DNA from: Hondaea fermentalgiana
Taxonomy: Eukaryota > Sar > Bigyra > Thraustochytrida > Thraustochytriidae
Length of the DNA: 64,000 nt
Direction of reading: 5' to 3'
Assembly (NCBI GenBank): GCA_014084085.1
Contig: NPFB01000020.1
Span: forward strand, 195,080 to 259,079
Shown here: positions 10,101 through 17,721 of the stretch, piece after piece
How positions within the stretch are numbered: position 1 is the first letter of the stretch
How the letters are laid out: each line of letters opens with the position of its first letter
The notes under the pieces: generated by a model
Database searches by the model: none
The model's input: only the letters and a program-made list of their open reading frames with translations
What the model was told of the DNA's origin: nothing
Made by a program: the position numbers and the translations under genes

Positions 10101-13035
10101 TGCCGAGCCTAGGGACGTCACTCATGCAATTCAGGCGCTTGTTTGTGTGCGCGCACCACGACATAGTCGGAACGAAGAGGACATCAAGCGCTATATATGT
10201 CGGGCTCACGGCGGATTGCTCCGACTGCGAAGCAGACCTCTCCAGGCATCAGCCTGGATACGTGCGGGTCTATGTCTCGCCGCAGCGAGACCTTGGGCTG
10301 CCAGCACTGCGTGTATGTTAGAGCACGTTGTTCTGCGCTTGGCTTCTTATTCGAAGACAGAGCACAAGATCACCGCACAGATCCTCGCAAGCGACATAAT
10401 AACACTCTTTGTACGCAAGCGGGGCATGCTCACCTCTTCTGAGCGAAGTCTGCTTGCTCGCGTTGGCAGCGTCCTTGGCGAAGATGAATACTGGTCAACC
10501 CTCCGACTAATGCTCCCATCGAGCTTGTTGCAAAGCGACCAGGCGTTGCTTGCTCCAACAGACCGCGTGGGTCTTCTTCTTCGCGCAACAGCGACTTCCG
10601 ATCTAAGCGGGGTTCCGATTCCCTCAAGCTTTAAAGTCGCAATTACTGAACAATTGAGGCAACGTCGGCCGGACAATCATCGGCTCCGTCCCGCCGAAGC
10701 TCACGAATACACAGAGTTTGCTTGGGATTGGTTGCTGACAGCAGCGGGTGCACAGTCTGGACAAGCCACGGTTGAATCTCGAGGCGCTCATTCTCTTCAA
10801 GACACGCAAACAAACCGCACTTCAGGTGAGGTTGCAACAGCGGATTTGTCCTCATCTGGTGTCTGGATCCTTGTCAACGATCTTTTGAAACTCTCGCCCA
10901 TGGCACCTGGGCCCAAAACACAAGAATTTGTGGCAAAGTGGAAGGATGTTCTTGATTCGCTTCCATGCGTTTCGGACATGTGCGACCTTCTCATTGGTCG
11001 CATTACTTTGCTGGCCACCGCCACTGGAAGCAGACTTCCTGAGGATATGCTCAACAGATTGTTTCCCAGTCTTCAAGAAATTGCAGAGCACGAAGACAGC
11101 GCAGCGCACAATAAATTCTTCAAGCCTGGTCCTGGAATTCCCCTTTTTGGACCCAACGCTCGTGCTGACGACGTGGACGAGCACAATTACAGGCAAGAAT
11201 CTCAGGACAAAGAAGAGGATGAAGACGAAGACGGAGGAGATGGAGAAGGAGAAGATGATCTGCTCGAGACTCCCTTTTCGGATCTTGTGCGCATGCAACT
11301 CGAAATGTACAAGGCTGATGCAACAAAGCACACACGTCACATTCTCGGCCTCCTCCAGAGCTTCCCTCAAGTCACGCAGCCGCGAATGGGGCCACGTCGC
11401 TTGCGAAACTATGCTGCGGTGCTTGTCGCAATTTCTCATTCGTGCGAAAGTGAACAGATTATGGACAAGCTGTTTGGACAGCTTCAAGGTCTGAAACGTC
11501 CTTCGGACTGTTCCCGACGCGAAATCTGTCTCCTCTTGGAAGCCACCTCTGCGATCGTCGAGCGAGGCCGCACTCTAGTAGAAAAGGGCAAGGGGGTGGC
11601 GCCATGCAAACAGGCGCGGCGCTTTCTCGAAGATCTCGCGAGCACTTGCATATCAAACCAAAATTTGCACGGCTTGGGCGAAATTTGCATCCAGCGCATG
11701 GCGGCCTTGCCACAGGAACCGCTCACAGAGGCTGCAGAGTCCATGAATCGCATTTTCCGAATGGTTCTCTACTCCGGAAACATTCAGCCAAAACTCTTTG
11801 TCGCCATCTTGCGGCTGGGCAAGGCGGTTCTTGCGGCAGCAGCGAAACCCTTGGAGTCATTTACGTTTGTGCAAGACCACGCTCCGTTTCCTTCGCCGCT
11901 TTCGGACGAAAAGCCAGAGCAGCAAGGCGCATCACTCTCAGAAAGCGCGCCTGCCACAGCCTCAATTGAGGACATGTTTGAATTCGTGATGCAGAAAGAG
12001 GAGGCTTTTATCGCACAAGGTCAGGCACGACGCACACGTAATGACCTCGTGCGCTCGCTCGCGCAAGAGTACACTCAATTTCGACAGCGCATGCACACGA
12101 ATCTTGCCGTCACGCGGGGCTTAACAGCCCTTGCGACCGCAAGTGCGCCGCACCTAAAGATGCTCCTTGCTGCAGCCAAAGCAAGGCCGCGAGCGCTGCT
12201 GTGTTACATCATCGGTAGCTTTGCAGGCCTTTCCGTGCGATATAGCAAATCTTCAGCGAGTGCGAGGCAAGCTCTCGATGCCATTCTCCGAACACAGTCG
12301 ATTGATGCGAGAACCGTGACCGCTCTCATGGATAGCATGCACCGCTTTGGATGCCTCGATGCCTTCGTGCTCGAATCTTATGCAGATGTTTTCGTACGTG
12401 TCTGGCTGACAGCCGTCGCGGACAAGCGCGAGTGCGATATTCACCTCTTTGCGCAACGCCTCGCTGCCTTTGGCATGTTGCTGGTGCAAATGAAGCCACA
12501 GAATTTAGCAATTTGCGTGGCTGCCGCCTTGCAGGGTAAACGAAGCGCTTACATGGAACAGGCCGCCGCAGGTATACGCGCATGGTGGGCACAACAGACC
12601 TCGAACCGCGACGCTGCACGCCGACAGATCAATGATTTCCTGCTCCAGATTGTGCGTGACACGGAACCCTCGCCTCACGCGTCTGCAAAATTTGCGGGTT
12701 TTCTTGACGTTTTGGGCCCTGCCGATGTATTCCGCCTTCCGAGTGTTGCGCCCTCGCAAAATGCGCTGGACCAGATGATTCGCAAGCACATTCGTATCGT
12801 CGGCGATCTGGAGCTCGCTGTTGCATGCATTCACCAAGCCAGCAACAATGATCGTGTCGATCTCTTGCGCCATCTCGTTGTTCGTTTTGCGCTGCTCTGG
12901 CAGAGCGACAAGGAGTACGAGGCTCTCCGTGACATCCGTCGAGCGAGGCGAGAGATTGAGACGCTTGCTGCGCAGAATGAGGCCGTTGCCGCCATGCACG
13001 ATCGCCTCGTCATTCTCGACGCGCAAACATTGTGA
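7120..13035 (+). CDS. Large acidic SANT/Myb-domain nuclear protein of unknown function
   Basis: A single 1971-codon frame not matched to a named gene. Residues about 82-137 form a SANT/Myb-like domain with two tryptophans ahead of ISVTLPGALRTGRQCRDCYL, matching the GRTGRQCRDRW type. Residues about 231-271 are an almost pure Asp/Glu tract, with further acidic blocks near 330-370, 460-490 and 1370. Basic Ser/Arg-rich, Gln/His-rich and nuclear-localisation-like stretches fill the first half. DQRLQRWF near residue 762 is a variant PCNA-interaction (PIP) box with Asp in place of Gln. The second half is long, alpha-helical and repeat-like without a clear signature. The layout suggests a chromatin or replication factor; the Mms22/Mus7 family is worth comparing, but I see no decisive homology. 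ATG at 7120 has G at +4; stop TGA. Confidence 0.7.
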   Translation: MVEARAAETQARVGEASIGLPHDDAAGSAAAAPRAGKLVDLRNAKRVARWTTRQRRAWARRREEPAEFLYFFTVTGRAKTGDLDHEEAVQLRNALQPFVANDWALDQGVWGLISVTLPGALRTGRQCRDCYLRRRAFFKAVTSNAPGPSSRQSWIDDNLWRAKAALDTAQARANDRKLARNLALLKKKRDQSRNPAHTTLALPECVVIPQDQAPRLSLYRANKENSSDGSNDEENDDEEDDEEDDEEDDDDDNDDEEGEEEEEEEEEEGEGHHFTNGSSTASGSGKTKPRSPTRTARRLDLQVSDSEDEAYLGAFEDDLEAGNSKDYDDDKNDDDYVEPGGEKAPAKDKRDIYNNNNDNEDDEEEEDDNQGEITLADLIARRKNERKSKTAAKKRRKRRLVRPRHASDAASDSSDSSVHLQRMNFSKARTRIIVSSSDEEQYEEDFDHRGAGFPQSPPSPRAPSFASNSASEAEEEEEEGEEGGVRDEDMDLDCDFLRGWDDEELAARPHSMSEEMYHKLMSLGKKKALRQVSKIQSRLDRELADLEKRLRGSLGTQQLKELHGHLRRRLQGDLLDVTRVLLKRLESLRISELHLLPVDAAYRNQDERVSALEKRLRRLLESTFEESSSGEDGDHSRSNGESDDNDNDDDGDESDVSVINVDMAEPFLQNVDETTTQTANARSAPSDAFAEIYVSATDDPPKSFSVETENTNSANRSSGMQRFATSSAVLRGPHKRARKASERGASRLPKRRKKPSLSSPRNDQRLQRWFAPKQNRASSRVGKQKQGRDLVKSSSKKQYSAVETVRRLMYPSPPSSPSSPLLPRRHHHQEQEEQQDEEQQQRQHQAVGLTRRPNNPSQELSSRSTNLSRRPLPLSAVTQRAAAERPVEEIQTEQNAIASVRRIFEPAAEGAPDGLLPTRRRPIPLETFLDDKSVSIPASPSPSATDLQSLSQSQLQPHRPRSRFPVRTLEEGARHLLAARHDADKAPAWLRIDDAEPRDVTHAIQALVCVRAPRHSRNEEDIKRYICRAHGGLLRLRSRPLQASAWIRAGLCLAAARPWAASTACMLEHVVLRLASYSKTEHKITAQILASDIITLFVRKRGMLTSSERSLLARVGSVLGEDEYWSTLRLMLPSSLLQSDQALLAPTDRVGLLLRATATSDLSGVPIPSSFKVAITEQLRQRRPDNHRLRPAEAHEYTEFAWDWLLTAAGAQSGQATVESRGAHSLQDTQTNRTSGEVATADLSSSGVWILVNDLLKLSPMAPGPKTQEFVAKWKDVLDSLPCVSDMCDLLIGRITLLATATGSRLPEDMLNRLFPSLQEIAEHEDSAAHNKFFKPGPGIPLFGPNARADDVDEHNYRQESQDKEEDEDEDGGDGEGEDDLLETPFSDLVRMQLEMYKADATKHTRHILGLLQSFPQVTQPRMGPRRLRNYAAVLVAISHSCESEQIMDKLFGQLQGLKRPSDCSRREICLLLEATSAIVERGRTLVEKGKGVAPCKQARRFLEDLASTCISNQNLHGLGEICIQRMAALPQEPLTEAAESMNRIFRMVLYSGNIQPKLFVAILRLGKAVLAAAAKPLESFTFVQDHAPFPSPLSDEKPEQQGASLSESAPATASIEDMFEFVMQKEEAFIAQGQARRTRNDLVRSLAQEYTQFRQRMHTNLAVTRGLTALATASAPHLKMLLAAAKARPRALLCYIIGSFAGLSVRYSKSSASARQALDAILRTQSIDARTVTALMDSMHRFGCLDAFVLESYADVFVRVWLTAVADKRECDIHLFAQRLAAFGMLLVQMKPQNLAICVAAALQGKRSAYMEQAAAGIRAWWAQQTSNRDAARRQINDFLLQIVRDTEPSPHASAKFAGFLDVLGPADVFRLPSVAPSQNALDQMIRKHIRIVGDLELAVACIHQASNNDRVDLLRHLVVRFALLWQSDKEYEALRDIRRARREIETLAAQNEAVAAMHDRLVILDAQTL

Positions 13036-13273
13036 TAACCAACAAAGACTAGCTCGTTCCTCTCTCTGCTGTTGATTTTTGAGAAAGGTGACTGTGCATT
13101 ACGATGTTCATTGTTCCGTGTTTTATTCCGCGAGTCGTCATCGTGTCTTGCTGGTTGGTGAGCCTGGCGGCGGCGGGTGCCAGTCTGACCCGGCATTCAC
13201 ATCAAGTGGTGGTAGGCCCTACTACTACCGTCATCACATGCTAGTTTTGGCTTCTCTGTACTCTGGTTGACCA

Positions 13274-13297
13274 ATGACATTCGACCTTGGCTTGTAG
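13274..13297 (+). promoter_or_regulatory. Seven-codon upstream ORF before the ABC1 fusion gene
   Basis: ATG at 13274 opens MTFDLGL and stops at TAG 13295-13297, 25 bases before the first in-frame ATG of the next gene. It could dampen initiation at that ATG and favour reinitiation downstream, for instance at 13380. Transcript boundaries are unknown. Confidence 0.35.
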
Positions 13298-13322
13298 ACG
13301 ACGAGCTGTGTGCGTGTGCGCT

Positions 13323-16300
13323 ATGAGCGAGCGAACAAATGTCGTTCATGCGCGCAATCCCGGAATGGCGGCGGCCACCATGGACCAGCGGCGCGCGCAG
13401 CTCGCGTCCTTCTTCGCGCATCTGGACGAGGAGCTGGCCGGCAGCAGCGGGCTGCCGGAGACCGTCGTGGACCTCGTCGTCACTGGCGCACATGGCGGTA
13501 GCTGGCGCGTAGAGACCAAGAATGGCCGAGGGAGTGCGCGGCTCCTCACGCAAGCCGAGGCCGCGGGGGCGCCGAAGCCCGCGTGCCGCGTGGAAACGGA
13601 CCTACGCACGCTCGACAAGCTGGCGAATGGGGAGATGCGGCCGGCCATGGCCCTCCTTCGAGGCAAGGTCAGCTACTCGGGTTCATATGGGGTACTACGT
13701 GAGCTCCAAGGCCCCTTTCGACGCGCGGCTGAAAAGGTCATGGCCGAGCTCGGGCCCGATAGCGTCCCAATCGCGACCTTTGTGCTCGACAAGAATAACC
13801 CAGCGTGGGAAAGCGATGCCGAACGCTGCAAGCTTTGTCTTGCGCGCTTCACTTTTTGGACACGGCAACACCATTGCCGACGTTGTGGCGCTGCCGTTTG
13901 TGGGAATTGCTCATCGCACCAGATCAAGGGCTACAGGGCGTGCTCCGCTTGCTGGCAGCAGCAGCTCGAGCTGCAACGCCAGCAGCGTAAAGACGGGCAG
14001 GCCTCGCAGCTCGCCACAGAAACGCCGAGTCAATTCCGCGCGACAACGCCAGCGTCCCAACGTGATGATGAGGTAGCAGCCAACATTCTGCCCTATCAAC
14101 GCCTCATTGAGCACATTCGTGGTCTGCAGGCACGTTCGATTGCCGCTGCTGTCGAAACTTCATCCATGGCTATTCGTCCGCTGCTTTTGCGCATTCGCAA
14201 GCTCGAAGGCGCCGTCGAGCTGCATGCCAAGGCGAGCTTGCCGGCCCTCGCGACCCGTTTGGCCACTTTTCTCTTGCCTAAGCTTCTGCTCACGGGAGCC
14301 TTGGCGCTGGCCTGGGCTTATCCAAACAACCTGTTTTCGCTGGGATTCATGGCCTATTGCTGGAATCGGCCCTTGCTTCTCGGGCTCTCCTGGCTACCTT
14401 TCCGCCCGGAACCGCTGCAAGTGCTGTCAACTCTTTTCTCGACTCGGCCCATTGCGGCAACGATCGTGCTGACTGGTGTCACGGTGCTAAACTGTGTTCG
14501 CTTCTTCTTTGGCCGTTTGCTGCGCATCTACTCGACCGCCTTTGTGGTTATCTTCAGCTACTACACAACTTACCTCGTTGCGGTAAGAGCCATGGGCATG
14601 GGGACAACAGCTAGCACACGGATTTTCCAAAGTTTGGATTTGATCATGGCCCCTTTTGCATGCAACGAAATTTTGGCACTGCGCAGCGTCTTTGTCAAGT
14701 TCGGACAGTACATCGGCAGCCGAGCCGACATCATTCCTCCACGCTGGGCGACAGTACTCGCTAAACTTCAGGACGACTTGCCTGCCGACCGCTTTAAATA
14801 CGTGGAACGCTGCATCGAGCAAGAGTTCGGACACAAGATTGAAAAGCTGTTTGAGTCCTTCGAGCCCGAGCCAATGGCCAGCGCAAGCATCGCTCAGGTT
14901 CATCGTGCTGTCTTGCGCCCCAATGTTATCCCCACTATATCAACGCCGCTTGAGGTAGCTGTCAAGGTGCAACATGAAGGTATTGAGGCCATTATGCTCT
15001 CGGACGTTGTAGCTTTTCGGCGCATCATCCGTCTCATTGCCTGGCTGAACCCGCGTTTCGCCATTGCCAAGACGCTTCTTCGCGCATGGGAGACGGAAAT
15101 GGTCAAGGAGCTCGACTTTAACGTGGAGTCGTCTAACCTCGCGACGGTCCGCCGCAATCTGCGCCAGGTCGGCCTCATCGCAGACGCCGATGATGACTAT
15201 TTGGACGCTGCCTGCCGAGGAAGTCATGTCCTCGTACCACGACCTGTGCGCGGGCTCGTGGGGCGACGCGCCTTTTGTATGACCTTTATACAAGGTTTTA
15301 AAATCACAGACCTCGAGCAGCTTGCTCTCTTTGGCGTCGATCGCGCAGCGCTCGTTAGACGGGTCGTGCAATCGTATGGGTGCATGATTTTTGTCGACGG
15401 CTTCACCAGCGCGGACCCGCATCCCGGCAACCTCATGGTCTCGGTTTCGGATGATGGCATGGCGCGGCCCGTTCTTCTCGACTTTGGCATGGTCGTCACT
15501 CTCGAAGACCCGACTCGGGTAGGATATTGCCGCCTCGTCAACAGCATTGCAAACATTAGTGTGTCGGGTCTCGCAGAGGCGATCGCTAGCATTGGTTACA
15601 AGAACTCGCAATCGGACGTTCATCCTGAGCGTGATCTCGAGTTTTTCGCTCACCTTCTTCGCGACACGGGTGACCGCAAGTCGCAGCGGCAGTCGCAGGC
15701 CCAGTTCCGCAAGCGTCGTAAAGCGCAGCGGGCAGCAGACCTTGAGCGCGATCCTGCCAAGGAGGGTCGCTACTTTTCGGGCTTCCCCGACTCTCTCATC
15801 TTTCTCTTTCGTGTATTGGGTCTCATTCGTGGACTCTGCACGACTCTTGACGCCCCCATTAGTTATGTCGATATCCTTGGCGATTACGCCAAGCTTGGTC
15901 TAATGCACTACAAGATGCAAGAGGCCGCAGACGCCGCCACGCAGAGGAGCAGTCCTCAAGCTTTGCCACCAGCTGTGCAGACCCCGCGCTCACCGCAATT
16001 CCTCCAGGGGAAAGTGGCGCAACTTCTTTCCCGCGCCCAGTCTGACGCTTCGCATGAGCTCGCGCTTCCTGAGAGTCACGGTTTCGCCGCCGACACCTTT
16101 CTTGGGGCGCAAGTTTGTGTCATGATGGGAGAAAAGGTTGTGGTGGACACCTTTGCTGGCGTCCAAGATGAGCTGAGTCCTGTGCGAGTAAGCTCGAGCA
16201 CAGTGTTTCCGCTCATGGATCTCACTCGCGTGGTACTCGTTGTAGACATTTTGGATCTCATTGACAAGGGCACGCTTGACCCTAAAGATCCTATTTGCAA

Positions 16301-17552
16301 GCACTGGTCTGACTTTGCGGACAAGTCGGTGACCATCGAAGATCTTCTTAGCTATGCGAGCAATATTCGTGACATTGTTCCCGCGACAACATCGGTCAAC
16401 AGCTTGCGGGATTATTCTTCGCTCAAGGCGAAGCTGCAAGACACTTCCGCGATGCGTTCACGACGAGATGTGGATCGCAGCAAGGCGCACTACACCATTT
16501 TCACGAGTGGATACATCATGGCTGGTCTTCTCGAAGCTGTAAAGGAGAACTCAATTGACGCGATCTACGCGCAGAGGGTTGCTCAGTCGTCTTTCGAGGA
16601 AGTGCATCTTTGTGCTTCGTCAATGGCTTCAAGTGGGCGTTGCGCCGAGCTTTCGAATGGATTTGCGGGGTTTGTCCGCTCAATGGCCATGGGCGGCGGC
16701 ACCGCCGCCGCTGCCTCTTTCAGCGCTGAAAGACCCGAACGCAAGGCAGAAAGCGGTCGCAAAGACTTGCCAAGCGAAGCTTCTTCGCTCACGCGGACCC
16801 AAAAGACGACGTGGTCGGCCAAAAATGCAGCTTCCCGTCCTGAGGAAGTCAATGTCGAACGCAGCAGCTCGCAAGAGGGTGCATTTAAGGGTTTCACGAC
16901 CCGGAAAACTGAAATTCAGATGGGCAAAGAAACAGATGGCGAAAAGAATAACGCCGCCCTTAATCTTCCTGCTGCGTCGCTCGACAGTGGCAGCGAACAT
17001 GATGATGACGATGCCGAGCAAAAAGAAGACGTCAATGTTGATGCCGAGATTGATGCGGACGACGAAGAGGACACAGAGAGTCCTCTGCCGCCCGGTGTGA
17101 AGTTACCCAACGGCGCCTTGCTGGATCCATGCTGTGTAAACGCTTCGGCGCTTCGCGAGAGTTCTGTGCCAAGCTTCGGCGCTTTTGGAACGGCGCGAGG
17201 ACTTGCCAGTGTTGCAGCAAGTTTTTTTCACAAGCCAGCCTCGGGCAAGCTTGTGAATCGACTTTCTCACGGTCCTCTTCGTACGGAGACCAGTCCACTC
17301 TATGGTGAAATGGCGTGGAGTCTTGGACTTCAAGTCTTTATCATGCCAGATACTGGCATCCGCATGCTCGTTCATCATGCGTTTGGAGGCTCCATGCTAG
17401 TGCTGGTGCCAGAGCTCAAGGTCTGCGTCTCCGTTCTGGTGAATTGTTTGACATTGGACCGCACTGTGACCCGAGATATTTTAGTCCTCGTCTGCAAAGA
17501 GCTTAACATCACGGTAGGGGGTGTTGATCAGCTCTTTGGAGGCATGTTCTAG
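13323..17552 (+). CDS. SCP2-FYVE-ABC1 (UbiB/ADCK-like) kinase-beta-lactamase-like fusion protein
   Basis: A 1409-residue mosaic. Residues about 38-138 match an SCP2 lipid-binding domain (LANGEMRPAMALLRGKVSY is the typical C-terminal part). About 160-213 is a FYVE zinc finger with WESD, paired Cys and RQHHCRRCG, predicting PI3P membrane binding. Hydrophobic segments at about 315-440 lead into an ABC1 atypical kinase with KFGQ (459-462), the Ala-rich loop SASIAQVH, VAVK (Lys548), DPHPGN (698-703) and DFG (720-722). About 926-1409 resembles class C beta-lactamase/LACTB proteins, split by an acidic low-complexity insert, but the SxxK position reads DLTR, so hydrolase activity is unlikely. ABC1 proteins act in isoprenoid-lipid (ubiquinone) metabolism, and ABC1-beta-lactamase fusions occur in plants. 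The frame begins at a TTG; the first ATG is 13323, while 13380 has a textbook GCCACCATGG context and may be the main start. Confidence 0.88.
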   Translation: MSERTNVVHARNPGMAAATMDQRRAQLASFFAHLDEELAGSSGLPETVVDLVVTGAHGGSWRVETKNGRGSARLLTQAEAAGAPKPACRVETDLRTLDKLANGEMRPAMALLRGKVSYSGSYGVLRELQGPFRRAAEKVMAELGPDSVPIATFVLDKNNPAWESDAERCKLCLARFTFWTRQHHCRRCGAAVCGNCSSHQIKGYRACSACWQQQLELQRQQRKDGQASQLATETPSQFRATTPASQRDDEVAANILPYQRLIEHIRGLQARSIAAAVETSSMAIRPLLLRIRKLEGAVELHAKASLPALATRLATFLLPKLLLTGALALAWAYPNNLFSLGFMAYCWNRPLLLGLSWLPFRPEPLQVLSTLFSTRPIAATIVLTGVTVLNCVRFFFGRLLRIYSTAFVVIFSYYTTYLVAVRAMGMGTTASTRIFQSLDLIMAPFACNEILALRSVFVKFGQYIGSRADIIPPRWATVLAKLQDDLPADRFKYVERCIEQEFGHKIEKLFESFEPEPMASASIAQVHRAVLRPNVIPTISTPLEVAVKVQHEGIEAIMLSDVVAFRRIIRLIAWLNPRFAIAKTLLRAWETEMVKELDFNVESSNLATVRRNLRQVGLIADADDDYLDAACRGSHVLVPRPVRGLVGRRAFCMTFIQGFKITDLEQLALFGVDRAALVRRVVQSYGCMIFVDGFTSADPHPGNLMVSVSDDGMARPVLLDFGMVVTLEDPTRVGYCRLVNSIANISVSGLAEAIASIGYKNSQSDVHPERDLEFFAHLLRDTGDRKSQRQSQAQFRKRRKAQRAADLERDPAKEGRYFSGFPDSLIFLFRVLGLIRGLCTTLDAPISYVDILGDYAKLGLMHYKMQEAADAATQRSSPQALPPAVQTPRSPQFLQGKVAQLLSRAQSDASHELALPESHGFAADTFLGAQVCVMMGEKVVVDTFAGVQDELSPVRVSSSTVFPLMDLTRVVLVVDILDLIDKGTLDPKDPICKHWSDFADKSVTIEDLLSYASNIRDIVPATTSVNSLRDYSSLKAKLQDTSAMRSRRDVDRSKAHYTIFTSGYIMAGLLEAVKENSIDAIYAQRVAQSSFEEVHLCASSMASSGRCAELSNGFAGFVRSMAMGGGTAAAASFSAERPERKAESGRKDLPSEASSLTRTQKTTWSAKNAASRPEEVNVERSSSQEGAFKGFTTRKTEIQMGKETDGEKNNAALNLPAASLDSGSEHDDDDAEQKEDVNVDAEIDADDEEDTESPLPPGVKLPNGALLDPCCVNASALRESSVPSFGAFGTARGLASVAASFFHKPASGKLVNRLSHGPLRTETSPLYGEMAWSLGLQVFIMPDTGIRMLVHHAFGGSMLVLVPELKVCVSVLVNCLTLDRTVTRDILVLVCKELNITVGGVDQLFGGMF

Positions 17553-17674
17553 ATTCAGCAACGAGTTCTTGTATGATCGTACTTTGGCCTTAAGCTAGCT
17601 AGCCAAGCCCCTAGTAAAAATTTTCCTCTTCCTGGCTTGGTGATCACTTTTATTTGCCTTATTTCCCCTAAACT

Positions 17675-17680
17675 TTTATT
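17675..17680 (-). promoter_or_regulatory. AATAAA-type polyadenylation signal for the receptor-like gene
   Basis: TTTATT on the plus strand gives AATAAA on the minus strand, about 42 bases past the TAA of the gene ending at 17722. A second copy lies at 17648-17653. AATAAA use in this organism is not established. Confidence 0.4.
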
Positions 17681-17721
17681 TCTAGAAATGGGCCTCCTTG
17701 TTGGTTCCTCCTGTTGGTTTT

